Part shown: positions 1 through 9,739 of the stretch, one piece after another
Layout of the letters: every line of letters begins with the position of its first letter
How positions within the stretch are numbered: the stretch's first letter is position 1
DNA from: Clostridiales bacterium UBA2432
GTDB taxonomy: Bacteria > Bacillota > Clostridia > Lachnospirales > Vallitaleaceae
Assembly (NCBI GenBank): GCA_002342805.1
Contig: DDQW01000042.1
Coordinates: forward strand, 1 to 64,000
Direction: 5' to 3'
Length of the DNA: 64,000 bases
Made by a program: the position numbers and the translations under genes
Notes under the pieces: generated by a model
Database searches by the model: none
Told to the model about the DNA's origin: nothing
The model's input: the letters and a program-made list of their open reading frames with translations, nothing else

Positions 1-51
1 TTCACTTATGAATTATATCACGCACATCATAAACTTCAATTCATTTGAACA

Positions 52-120
52 AAAAAAAGACACCAAATCTGTTGTGGTATATACCACTTTTCTAATGGTA
101 CAGATTTGGTGTCTTTTTTT
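52..120 (-). terminator. Strong intrinsic terminator of the cdaA-cdaR operon
   Basis: Perfect 21-bp inverted repeat (52-72 against 100-120) whose core arms read GACACCAAATCTGT, flanked by a run of A on the left that becomes a T run in the minus-strand transcript. The loop (73-99) contains a second perfect palindrome at 74-87. The stop codon of cdaR (119-121) lies inside the outer arm, so the stem begins at the stop. The A and T runs flank both sides, so it could also stop plus-strand transcription. Positions 1-51 hold nothing I can recognise. Confidence 0.93.
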
Positions 121-1360
121 ATTGGTCATCGGGATTAAGTTCTTCCTCGACACTTTGCGAAAGTTCAATTGCAATCGTCGGTCGCTCAGATACCAATTCC
201 ACATTTGAAGGCACGAAAAAGTTTAACTCAACGTCATGTATGCCTTCAGTAAGATTATCCACATTAATATTTGGTGAAATACGGTCAATCGTCACTTCAT
301 CTAACTGAGTTTGCAGCCCTCTAAAGGTTACTTCATAGCTTGTCTCATCGATGTAATTAAATTGCATATTTTCCGGTAGACTTCTTAAGGTTATATCTCC
401 CGAATTAATTTCAATGGTTTTTTCTACAATGGGTTCGACTTGAAGAACAAGTTCAACCGTTTGAATATCATTATGAATAAATACACCGGAAGGTAATAAA
501 TCAACCAAATCAACTGAAACCGTTGTCGTCATGGTTAAATCCGAAACATCAATATCTGAAATAGTGACATTATTAATCGCATCAACATCAGCTTCATCAC
601 CACGCACGCGTAACTGTTCTTGGCTAAGAGATAGACCGACAATCTCAAATCCTTCTGCAGCCAGGTCACCTATATTCGTTAAAATATCAATAGATTTAAC
701 TTTATCAATGGGAACTTGAATTTGAACTTGTGTAATATTTTTATCGAGTCCTCGGATAATATTGTTGTTATCGTCAATAACCTGAGGCGTACTATAGAGT
801 GTAACATCACGGGTAACACCCTCAATATTCACTGGGACCAGCACGCTTTTTATTAATCCGATTTTCGATTCAGGACCTTGTATTTCTATATTATTGGGAG
901 AAATCACAGGATCTAGATAGACATAATTTTCATTGGGTTCGCCTTCCATATAATACTGTATCTCTTTTTGAACGGTAATAATATTCTCTAAGTCAACCAT
1001 CATAACACTTGGCATCTTATCAAGAACGGTTACACCATCTGCAACTTCAATTTGAATATCAATAGCACCGGTAATTGATTTTTTTTCTAAATCTGCATAG
1101 GCGTAAACATCCCGATTGGTCATACGGTCGACAACAGAACGTTTCCCTCGAACTCTTACTGATATTGATTCGCCTTCTCTATATTCAATCGCCTTCATTT
1201 CGGATGTTATTGCTTCTTCATTAATCTTTTCTACAGAAATATCTGTAATGATTCGGGTTGTCATCGGATCTTCATAATTGACAACAATCAACCAAATCAA
1301 AAAAGCAAGAATTATCGAAAGAAGTTTCCACCATAAGTTATTCGTTATTTTTTCTACCAC
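119..1360 (-). CDS. cdaR: YbbR-domain protein CdaR, regulator of diadenylate cyclase
   Basis: 413 aa. One N-terminal membrane anchor (about residues 12-28) is followed by an extracytoplasmic region made of about four YbbR repeats (roughly 35-120, 130-210, 215-300, 310-395) and a short acidic tail. In Bacillus, Listeria and Staphylococcus, CdaR binds and modulates the membrane cyclase CdaA. The start is a GTG preceded by GGGGTGG with 7-base spacing, and it overlaps the end of cdaA by 23 bases, so translation is probably coupled. In many Firmicutes glmM follows. Here a strong terminator sits directly at the stop codon instead. Confidence 0.92.
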   Translation of the reverse strand: MVEKITNNLWWKLLSIILAFLIWLIVVNYEDPMTTRIITDISVEKINEEAITSEMKAIEYREGESISVRVRGKRSVVDRMTNRDVYAYADLEKKSITGAIDIQIEVADGVTVLDKMPSVMMVDLENIITVQKEIQYYMEGEPNENYVYLDPVISPNNIEIQGPESKIGLIKSVLVPVNIEGVTRDVTLYSTPQVIDDNNNIIRGLDKNITQVQIQVPIDKVKSIDILTNIGDLAAEGFEIVGLSLSQEQLRVRGDEADVDAINNVTISDIDVSDLTMTTTVSVDLVDLLPSGVFIHNDIQTVELVLQVEPIVEKTIEINSGDITLRSLPENMQFNYIDETSYEVTFRGLQTQLDEVTIDRISPNINVDNLTEGIHDVELNFFVPSNVELVSERPTIAIELSQSVEEELNPDDQ

Positions 1361-2222
1361 CTATAGGCCACCCCTTCCATAATTTAAAGGATTTTTTCTC
1401 TGTCGATTGCAAATAAATGTGTAGCAATTTATTCTTAAGGTACTCTGCTTCAACTCCACGAACAAGGTTGCCCCCAAGTGCCGCCGAAACTTTTCCATTT
1501 TCCTCCGATACAATAATAACAATCGCATCCGATACTTCTGATATACCAAGACCAGCACGATGTCTGGTTCCTAATTCTTTGCTTAAGGATTTATTATCTG
1601 ATAAAGGCAGGTAACACGTAGCTGCTTCAATTCGATTTCCTCGGATAATGACTGCACCATCATGCAATGGTGTATTATGTTCAAAGATATTCACTAAAAT
1701 CTGCTTTGTTACATAGGCGCCAATCTTAATGCCTGTCTTTTCATATTCATCCAAACGCTCATTTTGTTCAATCACAATAAGCGCACCTGTCTTGGCACTT
1801 GACATTTCAAAAACTGCCTTGACGATTTCTGAAATAATCGTTTCGTCGAGTCCGTCTTCTTTATCGCGATTATCATCAAATGAAATGATTGAGTTTAAAA
1901 AATTTCTTCGACCTAATTGTTCTAATGCACGACGTAACTCAGGTTGAAACACTATAATCAGAGCTATAATACCAACATTTATGGTTTTACTAAAAATCCA
2001 CAAAATTGTATTAAGCTCAAATATCGTAGCTATACCTGAAACCATTCCAAGGACAATAATACCTTTAAACAGCATCCATGCTCTTGTTCCACGAACCCAC
2101 AGCATGAGCTCATAAATTACAAAGGCAATAATAAATACTTCTATTAAGTCTTTAATTTTTATTGTCGGCAATTGATACACAAATTCATAAATTACCGCAA
2201 GCAAATCTTTTATCGACGTCAT
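1338..2222 (-). CDS. cdaA: Diadenylate cyclase CdaA (c-di-AMP synthase)
   Basis: 294 aa. Three N-terminal membrane helices (about 26-43, 49-70, 72-94) precede a cytoplasmic DisA_N/DAC domain (about 95-265). The catalytic signatures are present: DGA at 188-190 and RHR at 220-222. The enzyme condenses two ATP to c-di-AMP, which controls potassium uptake, turgor and cell-wall homeostasis in Firmicutes. RBS GAGGTGG lies just upstream of the ATG. It is the third gene of an operon with two uncharacterised membrane proteins upstream and cdaR overlapping downstream. The length and architecture match CdaA/DacA rather than DisA or CdaS. Confidence 0.96.
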   Translation of the reverse strand: MTSIKDLLAVIYEFVYQLPTIKIKDLIEVFIIAFVIYELMLWVRGTRAWMLFKGIIVLGMVSGIATIFELNTILWIFSKTINVGIIALIIVFQPELRRALEQLGRRNFLNSIISFDDNRDKEDGLDETIISEIVKAVFEMSSAKTGALIVIEQNERLDEYEKTGIKIGAYVTKQILVNIFEHNTPLHDGAVIIRGNRIEAATCYLPLSDNKSLSKELGTRHRAGLGISEVSDAIVIIVSEENGKVSAALGGNLVRGVEAEYLKNKLLHIYLQSTEKKSFKLWKGWPIGGRKNNE

Positions 2223-2253
2223 TACGCCACCTCAATCAATCTGATTCATAATA

Positions 2254-3186
2254 TTATAATCGTTTTATTTCTTTATGTGTTCTTACCGCTTTAACTTTAG
2301 GAATCGTTTTTACATAATAATAATAGTCGTCATCTTCAAATTGTAAACTTTCGGCACTTTTATAGTCCAAACTAAACTTAAAAAATTGCATTCCCGCAAC
2401 AATAACTGCTGCGATTATAGTTCCGATAATCGGCCACAATAATGGGAGTTGCGTGTTCAAAACAACATTACCAATACTATAAACAACAATATAGGTCAAG
2501 GAACCTACTGCAATCGTAATGTACCATATATAATCAATTTGTAATTTTTTCACAAAATACATAATAACGATAACCGATGAAAAAGCTAAAATCATTAAGA
2601 TTAATTCTTTATCATTCAATAGAACACTGGATAAATATCCATACATATCCATGATAATATCCGGAGTTTCAAAAAGTGTGGCCCCTTCAACTCTCAAATC
2701 CATGAGCCCGGGTATATATTTTGCAAATTGATAAACACCAAATCCGACTGCAACCGGAATCAATGTCCCCGGTCCGAAAAATAGTCCTGCAAATAAAGGA
2801 ACTATATAAACCATATTAATACTTGCTAATAAAGGAACTATAATTATAAAATAGCTATATTTCGGTTGTAATCGACCAAAGAGTAAATATACAGCAATCA
2901 TAAGTAGTGTAACAATAACCATCACTTCTAATGAGGCACTAAACAATTGAGCACTGACCACAAATAATAAAAGTAATAAGAACCAACTTCCCGGTAAAAA
3001 TGCTGCCATTACTGCCATTGCAATATTTATGCTGATTTTTGATAGTGCTGGGGAATACCCCAAAAAAATATTTAAACGCATTAAGATTATTAATGCTACA
3101 ATAAATTTTCCTAATAAATTTACGACAAAATCAAATCTTTTGTATAAAGCTACTATGATAGCTTTAATCTCTAATAAACGTGTCAT
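2254..3186 (-). CDS. Polytopic membrane protein of unknown function upstream of cdaA
   Basis: 310 aa and very hydrophobic, with about eight to ten predicted membrane helices between residues 20 and 270. It ends in a basic cytoplasmic tail that contains an acidic/tyrosine stretch (EDDDYYYYVK, about 286-295). I do not recognise a named family or a transporter signature. RBS GGGAGGAGAGCG precedes the ATG. It lies 31 bases upstream of cdaA and 14 bases downstream of another small membrane protein, in one operon, so a role in c-di-AMP signalling or envelope stress is inferred from position only. Confidence 0.7.
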   Translation of the reverse strand: MTRLLEIKAIIVALYKRFDFVVNLLGKFIVALIILMRLNIFLGYSPALSKISINIAMAVMAAFLPGSWFLLLLLFVVSAQLFSASLEVMVIVTLLMIAVYLLFGRLQPKYSYFIIIVPLLASINMVYIVPLFAGLFFGPGTLIPVAVGFGVYQFAKYIPGLMDLRVEGATLFETPDIIMDMYGYLSSVLLNDKELILMILAFSSVIVIMYFVKKLQIDYIWYITIAVGSLTYIVVYSIGNVVLNTQLPLLWPIIGTIIAAVIVAGMQFFKFSLDYKSAESLQFEDDDYYYYVKTIPKVKAVRTHKEIKRL

Positions 3187-3200
3187 CGCTCTCCTCCCGA

Positions 3201-3590
3201 CTACTTACTTTTTGAAAACTGTTCTAAAGCTTTCAATTCTTTTTCATATTCTTTGACGCGTGTGTACGCCTCATTATACTCATTGCGATAGATTCTTCCA
3301 CTGATAAATCCATATACCACCATTGCAAATAGCCAAATGGCTAAGTAGTTAATACCGACTCCAACAAAATCAAAATCTGTAAAGGTTGCCATATTTCCAA
3401 TAAATTCAGCTGCAAAATCTGCCCCTAAAATAATGATGAGTGCAATCGTTACAAGAACACAATTTATAAATCCATTATAAGAAATATAATCATTCTTTAA
3501 CCGTTGCGTAATCTCAAGATCCTTTTTTCCTTGATTCATTTCATAGGAGGCTAGTTTTGTCATTAGTATAATCTTTTTTTCATTAACCAT
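3201..3590 (-). CDS. Small membrane protein of unknown function, first gene of the cdaA operon
   Basis: 129 aa from the ATG at 3590, which I chose over an in-frame ATG 33 bases upstream because AAGAGG stands just before it. A charged N-terminus (residues about 1-40) is followed by two membrane helices (about 43-62 and 80-100) and a lysine/glutamate-rich helical tail (about 105-129) that could form a coiled coil. No family recognised. It is first in the operon with the 310-aa membrane protein, cdaA and cdaR, behind a near-consensus promoter at 3628-3655. Confidence 0.68.
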   Translation of the reverse strand: MVNEKKIILMTKLASYEMNQGKKDLEITQRLKNDYISYNGFINCVLVTIALIIILGADFAAEFIGNMATFTDFDFVGVGINYLAIWLFAMVVYGFISGRIYRNEYNEAYTRVKEYEKELKALEQFSKSK

Positions 3591-3627
3591 GGAACTACCT
3601 CTTTTCTTAGCGTTTTGCATCATTACT

Positions 3628-3655
3628 ATTATATCATATTTATTCTCTTATACAA
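3628..3655 (-). promoter_or_regulatory. Sigma-A type promoter of the cdaA operon
   Basis: Minus strand: -35 TTGTAT (3650-3655), 16-base spacer, -10 TATAAT (3628-3633), with TG one base upstream of the -10 (extended -10). It lies about 40 bases before the first gene's ATG. Predicted from sequence only. Confidence 0.75.
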
Positions 3656-3697
3656 GAAAAAGCACTTTCAATAACATTACAATTTCATGACAGAGTT

Positions 3698-3738
3698 ACA
3701 AAAGGACACTTCCAATATTTCACTTGGAAAGTGTCCTT
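3698..3738 (-). terminator. Terminator after lysS
   Basis: Inverted repeat AAGGACACTT(C)CCA / TGGAAAGTGTCCTT (3702-3714 against 3724-3738) with one bulged base and a roughly 9-base loop, followed in the minus-strand transcript by TTTTGTAA. The U run is modest. It sits 16 bases after the lysS stop. Confidence 0.75.
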
Positions 3739-3753
3739 AATTATCGTTAAATT

Positions 3754-5274
<1,521 letters not shown>

Positions 5275-5299
5275 TTATCTATGGTTTAAAGGTCCATCT

Positions 5300-5779
5300 T
5301 TATCGGTGTATTTCTAATATTTTAAATGTTACTTTTCCACCGGCTTTAAGATCGACTTCAACTGTTTCGCCTTCTTTTGCCCCAATGAGTTTTGAACCCA
5401 CGGGTGATTCATTGGATATTTTACCTTTTAGCGGATCTGCTTCTGTTGAACCTACGATTGCATAGTCCAATTCTTCTTCATATTCAAGGTCATAAACTCT
5501 TACCTTACAACCAATGCTTACTGTACTTAAATCGACTTCATCTTCATCGATAACTTCAGCATTTTTTAATATTTTATCTAATTCAGTGATACGTGCTTCG
5601 ATTTCACCCTGTTCATCTTTCGCAGAATCATACTCGGCATTTTCGGATAAATCGCCTTGCGCTCTTGCTTCTTTGATTTTTTCTGCTATTTCTTTTCGCT
5701 TTACAAGTTTTAAGTGTTGTAACTCTTCTTCTAAAGCTTTTAATCCATTATACGTTAATATATTTTTCTTATCTGCCAT
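5300..5779 (-). CDS. greA: Transcription elongation factor GreA
   Basis: 159 aa from the ATG at 5779 (RBS GAGGTG with 8-base spacing). An upstream ATG would add 15 unlikely residues. The N-terminal antiparallel coiled coil (about 8-76, with the acidic tip [14 protein letters not shown]) inserts into the RNA polymerase secondary channel and stimulates cleavage of backtracked RNA. The C-terminal FKBP-like domain (about 84-158) carries the usual [11 protein letters not shown] segment. It has its own consensus promoter and is probably cotranscribed with lysS. Confidence 0.97.
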   Translation of the reverse strand: MADKKNILTYNGLKALEEELQHLKLVKRKEIAEKIKEARAQGDLSENAEYDSAKDEQGEIEARITELDKILKNAEVIDEDEVDLSTVSIGCKVRVYDLEYEEELDYAIVGSTEADPLKGKISNESPVGSKLIGAKEGETVEVDLKAGGKVTFKILEIHR

Positions 5780-5847
5780 TTTTACTACACCTCGTCTTTC
5801 TTGCAGGGTACTAATGTGTACCATCTACAATATGATATATTCGTAGT

Positions 5848-5876
5848 ATTATAACGTAATCTACTCGCCTTGTCAA
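5848..5876 (-). promoter_or_regulatory. Consensus sigma-A promoter of greA-lysS
   Basis: Minus strand: -35 TTGACA (5871-5876), 17-base spacer, -10 TATAAT (5848-5853): both hexamers match the consensus exactly. About 68 bases upstream of the greA start. Confidence 0.9.
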
Positions 5877-5896
5877 ACCCTTCTATAAAAACGGTT

Positions 5897-6853
5897 CTAG
5901 GCACTTCGCAGTTGTTCTAAAATACCTTGAATATCCTCTATATTTTCAACTCGATTAATTCCTGCACGAATTTTTGTTGCATTTTTTAACCCTTTTGTGT
6001 ACCATGCAATATGCTTTCGCATTTCTCGCATAGCAATATATTCTCCCTTATATTCAATAAGCATTTCACTATGACGCTGAATCATCTGGATCACGTCTTC
6101 AATTGTCGGTGGCGTATAGGTTGTCCCTTGTATTTCTGCAATAAGTGCCTTAAATATCCAAGGATTTCCCATGGCGGCTCGTCCAACCATGACTCCATCG
6201 CAAGCGGTTTGTTCTAGCATGGCTTTTAAGGATTTTCCGTCGACGACATCTCCATTACCTATAATCGGAACCTTAACACTTTCTTTGGCTTGACGTATAA
6301 TCTCCCAATTTGCCTTGCCACTATAATATTGCTCTCGCGTACGGCCATGTATTGTTATCATCGAAACACCATTGGCCTCTGCAATTTTACACACATCGAC
6401 TGCATTGATCGTTTCGGGAGAAAAACCTGCCCGTATTTTTATAGTCACCGGTTTATCAACCGCCTTCACCAAGGCATCAACGATTTTTCCGATTTTTTTC
6501 GGATCTTTCATAAGGGCTGAGCCTTCACCATTGTTAACGACTTTAGGAACAGGACATCCCATATTAACATCAAAACAGTGTATTCCATCATGATCAATTT
6601 TTTTTGCCATTTCACTTATGATATATGGATCACTACCAAACAGTTGAACGCCAACTTGTTTTTCCTCTTCGCCAATTTCTAAAATCAACTTTGATTTTTG
6701 GTTATTATAACGAATCGCTTTTGCGCTAACCATTTCGGTAAACGTTAGGTCACAGCCTTGCTCTTGACAAATCTGACGATATACGCGATCAGTCACGCCT
6801 GCCATTGGGCCCAATAGTAAACCATTTTTCAAATCAATGTTTCCGACTTTCAT
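5897..6853 (-). CDS. dusB: tRNA-dihydrouridine synthase DusB
   Basis: 318 aa. FMN-dependent TIM-barrel enzyme that reduces uridines in the tRNA D-loop. It has the N-terminal LLGPMAGVTD signature, the catalytic Cys at about residue 100 within NMGCPVPK, and the phosphate-binding segment GNGDVVDG about 220-227. A helical C-terminal tRNA-binding domain follows (about 245-318). It starts 8 bases after coaX with RBS TAGGAG, so both belong to one transcript. Confidence 0.95.
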   Translation of the reverse strand: MKVGNIDLKNGLLLGPMAGVTDRVYRQICQEQGCDLTFTEMVSAKAIRYNNQKSKLILEIGEEEKQVGVQLFGSDPYIISEMAKKIDHDGIHCFDVNMGCPVPKVVNNGEGSALMKDPKKIGKIVDALVKAVDKPVTIKIRAGFSPETINAVDVCKIAEANGVSMITIHGRTREQYYSGKANWEIIRQAKESVKVPIIGNGDVVDGKSLKAMLEQTACDGVMVGRAAMGNPWIFKALIAEIQGTTYTPPTIEDVIQMIQRHSEMLIEYKGEYIAMREMRKHIAWYTKGLKNATKIRAGINRVENIEDIQGILEQLRSA

Positions 6854-6861
6854 TTTTTCTC

Positions 6862-7632
6862 CTACTTTTTCGCATTCTTTTCATAAATATATTTTAAACC
6901 TTTTAAAGTTAATTCACTATCATAGATGAGATCATCTTCCATAGAATCGATAATGACACGACCTAATCCTCCGGTTGCAACCACCTTCATCTCTTGTCCC
7001 ATCTCTTTTTGTATCTGCTCAATAATATATTTTACTTGACCGATATAGCCATATACTAGGCCTGCTTGCATACTTGTTGTTGTGTTTTTGGCAAGAATAC
7101 TGGCAGGTTTCTTTATTTCCACTTCAGGTAATTTTGCCGTTTTTTTCCAAAGCGCATCCGCTATAATACGGATTCCGGGAGATGTTATGGCTGCGACAAA
7201 GACGCCTTTTTCAGTCACTACATCATAGGTTGTCGCTGTACCAAAATCAATAATAATAATGGGACCCCCATATTCTTTAAAGCCGGCTACAGCATCAACA
7301 ATACGATCTGCACCTACTTCAAGTGGATTATCTGTATGGATTGCAATGCCGGTCTTAATACCCGGTCCAACAATCATGGGTTCTTTTTTTAGGTACTTAC
7401 GTAGACCATTTGTAAATGAATACATTATATCCGGCACCACAGAAGATATAATGACATCCTTGACTTCATCTGCAAAAATATTGAATTCCTTTAGTACTGT
7501 TACAATAAATACCCCATATTCATCCGATGTTTTTTCTGATTGCGTTCTCATGCGAAAACGAGCAACAATATCATCTTCTTTAAATACGCCAAACGTAATA
7601 TTGGTGTTGCCTATATCAATCACTAATAACAT
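6862..7632 (-). CDS. coaX: Type III pantothenate kinase
   Basis: 256 aa. ASKHA-fold kinase that phosphorylates pantothenate, the first step of CoA synthesis. The phosphate-binding motif [10 protein letters not shown] is at 6-15, GADRIVDAV at about 107 and the second ATPase motif DFGTATTYD at about 129. Family-typical length. It is followed by dusB after 8 bases. The upstream neighbour is an ECF-type vitamin transporter S component, which fits a pantothenate uptake-and-activation pair. Confidence 0.96.
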   Translation of the reverse strand: MLLVIDIGNTNITFGVFKEDDIVARFRMRTQSEKTSDEYGVFIVTVLKEFNIFADEVKDVIISSVVPDIMYSFTNGLRKYLKKEPMIVGPGIKTGIAIHTDNPLEVGADRIVDAVAGFKEYGGPIIIIDFGTATTYDVVTEKGVFVAAITSPGIRIIADALWKKTAKLPEVEIKKPASILAKNTTTSMQAGLVYGYIGQVKYIIEQIQKEMGQEMKVVATGGLGRVIIDSMEDDLIYDSELTLKGLKYIYEKNAKK

Positions 7633-7663
7633 TTTATCACTTCTTTCTATTTATTCTTAGAAT

Positions 7664-7687
7664 AAGGAGAGTCAATTGACTCTCCTT
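7664..7687 (-). terminator. Stem-loop between the ECF S component and coaX
   Basis: Perfect 24-bp palindrome with arms AAGGAGAGTCAA / TTGACTCTCCTT directly after the stop codon at 7691. Downstream on the minus strand comes TTATTC and a second short palindrome, not a long U run, so this may be a weak terminator, an attenuator or an mRNA-stabilising hairpin that separates expression of the transporter gene from coaX. Confidence 0.55.
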
Positions 7688-7690
7688 CCT

Positions 7691-8302
7691 TTATTTTCTA
7701 ATAAGATTCGATTTATTGACTGCAAAATATGTGACAACGATAGCCGTTGTTAATACGCCTGCCACAATGGCTTCAATCACCGCATTCGTTGTTATTATTG
7801 TTAATAGCATCACACGAATTCCGGCTTCACTTTCGATACCAAACATCGCCATTAAATCTTTCACATAAATAATATACAACATTGACAATACGAGTATCGT
7901 ATTTGTCATACTTCCTAAGATTCCGCCAACTGCGGCACTTACTGTTTGTCCGATTTTTTTACTGCCAAGGATTTTTTTTATTAAACTATAAGCGTAATAT
8001 GCAACAACACCAATTGGCATACGTGGCAAAATACTTACCAAAGGATTAATAAAAAGCGGGTCTAAGGCGGTAACCGGTCGTGTTAATGCATTTACCAATG
8101 AAATTATTCCCATTAAGGTTCCCATTACCAATCCGTATAAAGGACCTAAGATAATCCCGGTAATAATTGTCGGCACATGGATAATTGTTGCACTCACACT
8201 ACCTAAGGGTACAAACCCTATGGGGGTAACCGATAGTATAAAAGTAATGGCCAACATAACACCTAAAAAAGTAAGTTTCCTTGTTTCTGGTCGAATATTC
8301 AT
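7691..8302 (-). CDS. ECF transporter S component, probably for pantothenate
   Basis: 203 aa. Six hydrophobic helices, with the N-terminal helix pattern (KLTFLGVMLAITFILSV) typical of ECF S components, the membrane subunits that bind vitamins and share an energising EcfAAT module. The start at 8302 has an ideal AGGAGG 5 bases upstream. It lies next to coaX, as PanT-type proteins often do, so pantothenate is the best guess. The substrate cannot be read from sequence alone, and a symbol is withheld for that reason. It has its own promoter at 8361-8388. Confidence 0.78.
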   Translation of the reverse strand: MNIRPETRKLTFLGVMLAITFILSVTPIGFVPLGSVSATIIHVPTIITGIILGPLYGLVMGTLMGIISLVNALTRPVTALDPLFINPLVSILPRMPIGVVAYYAYSLIKKILGSKKIGQTVSAAVGGILGSMTNTILVLSMLYIIYVKDLMAMFGIESEAGIRVMLLTIITTNAVIEAIVAGVLTTAIVVTYFAVNKSNLIRK

Positions 8303-8338
8303 ATTTTCCTCCTGTTCTCGTTCCATTTCGGATACAAG

Positions 8339-8388
8339 ACATATTTATATGTACTTCATTATTATAACAAAAATTCTAAAAAAAACAA
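8339..8388 (-). promoter_or_regulatory. Promoter and possible operator of the ECF S-component gene
   Basis: Minus strand: -35 TTGTTT (8383-8388), 16-base spacer, -10 TATAAT (8361-8366). Around the expected transcription start lies an inverted repeat ACATAT-TT-ATATGT (8339-8352) that could bind a repressor. The promoter overlaps the 3' end of the preceding gene. Confidence 0.6.
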
Positions 8389-8717
8389 TTATAAAATTCT
8401 TGAAGGGCCTCAAAGAGCTCTTCTTTATCAATCTGATATTGTTTTATTTTGAGATGGGAACCAATTTCATCGTGATAACCATCAAACTCTTTCACCTTTG
8501 ATTTTATAAACAATTTTCCTTCGACATCAAAGCCCATAATAAGCATTCCGCCCATTTCTTCCGTATGCATGACCATCATGATTTGGATTTCTTTTTGTAC
8601 TTGTTCCGGTAATGCATCAAAATCTTCGTTAAAATAATACAATTTATCATAGCTGTTTGAAACTGCTAGAATAACACCATTATCGTAATGTTCGTTGTCC
8701 ATTAAGTAATCTTCCAT
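8376..8717 (-). CDS. Small acidic protein, DUF6145-like
   Basis: 113 aa, soluble, acidic, no signal or membrane segment. It resembles the roughly 110-aa proteins of unknown function (DUF6145-type) found beside birA in Clostridia. That assignment is from memory of the family and is not certain. It follows birA by 18 bases and is the last gene of a long operon. The RBS is weak (AAGGAT, about 13 bases upstream). It ends over the promoter of the next gene downstream. Confidence 0.62.
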   Translation of the reverse strand: MEDYLMDNEHYDNGVILAVSNSYDKLYYFNEDFDALPEQVQKEIQIMMVMHTEEMGGMLIMGFDVEGKLFIKSKVKEFDGYHDEIGSHLKIKQYQIDKEELFEALQEFYNCFF

Positions 8718-8735
8718 TGTGAATATATATCCTTT

Positions 8736-9728
8736 CTACACATAACCATAGATTCCTCGAACCGATACTTCACCCGAATTAACCTTCATTGTATCGCCTG
8801 CAGGTGTAAGTACTATGAGTTCTCCTTGATTTGTGATTCCTTGTCCGATGCCTATATAGGAGTCCTTATTTCCTACAACGCGTATGTCTCCTTTGACATT
8901 TAGACAAAGATTTTCATATTCTTTTTTTATAAAACTTAAGTCTCTTATTTGAAAAAACCTTTCAATATAGTGCATAAATTCTGTAATTAATGTTTGAATG
9001 TATTCGTGGCGATTAAAGTCAATCGTCCCTTGATTGCTTGCCATTTCCAAAGATGTTGCAATCGAGCTCAATTCGTTGGAAAAAGCTTGTTGAGATATGT
9101 TTAGTCCAATTCCCACCACAAGATAATTCACTCGCTCAATTTCTGCACTCATTTCAGTTAATATGCCTGCGACTTTTTTCCCCTGAATAATAATATCATT
9201 TGGCCATTTTATTTTCGCATTAATGTCATAGAGTTGATTGAGTGTTTTTGCCAATGACAATCCCGCAATGAGCGTCACCATGGCCGCGTCTGAGGGCATA
9301 ATATCGGGCCGCAACAATATACTCACATAAGATCCGCTATCTTTAGGTGAGCTCCAGTATCGGCCTCTACGTCCACGTCCTGACGTTTGTTCTCTCGCCA
9401 CAAAGCAACCATGACCTTCCACCTGATCTGCTCGCCGTTTTGCTTCTAAGTTTGTCGAATCAACCGTATCATCTAGTTGAACATGGGTAAATCCAAGCGC
9501 TTTTAAGTCATGCATAAGTTGACTTTCAGAGAGTGTGCTTGGCTCTTCGAGGAGGCGATATCCTTTATTCGTCACTGAATCAATATGATATCCTTCTTCT
9601 TTTAATCGATTGATGTTTTTCCATATGGCTGTACGACTAATTCCAATGAACTGACTCAGTTTTTCACCGGAAACATAATCATTAGTTTTGATAAGTATAT
9701 CGAGTATTTTATCTTTATTCTTTATCAT
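8736..9728 (-). CDS. birA: Bifunctional biotin-protein ligase / biotin operon repressor
   Basis: 330 aa. An N-terminal winged helix-turn-helix (about 5-60, ISRTAIWKNINRLKEEGY) is followed by the biotin ligase catalytic domain (about 80-270) with the biotinyl-AMP loop GRGRRGRYW at 117-125 and KWPNDI about 60 residues later. A C-terminal SH3-like domain closes the protein. It attaches biotin to carboxylase carrier proteins. The HTH suggests it also represses biotin genes, but none is in this window. It begins 11 bases after the amidase gene. Confidence 0.95.
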   Translation of the reverse strand: MIKNKDKILDILIKTNDYVSGEKLSQFIGISRTAIWKNINRLKEEGYHIDSVTNKGYRLLEEPSTLSESQLMHDLKALGFTHVQLDDTVDSTNLEAKRRADQVEGHGCFVAREQTSGRGRRGRYWSSPKDSGSYVSILLRPDIMPSDAAMVTLIAGLSLAKTLNQLYDINAKIKWPNDIIIQGKKVAGILTEMSAEIERVNYLVVGIGLNISQQAFSNELSSIATSLEMASNQGTIDFNRHEYIQTLITEFMHYIERFFQIRDLSFIKKEYENLCLNVKGDIRVVGNKDSYIGIGQGITNQGELIVLTPAGDTMKVNSGEVSVRGIYGYV

Positions 9729-9739
9729 ATTTTTTCCTG

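Noticed and set aside
5514..5846. 110-codon plus-strand frame opposite greA
   Set aside because: Mirror frame of a well-supported gene and its promoter, with Ser/Phe-rich composition typical of shadows.
7664..7687. Palindrome as a transcription-factor operator for coaX
   Set aside because: It follows a stop codon directly and has stem-loop character. An RNA hairpin is simpler, although its poor U run leaves its role open.
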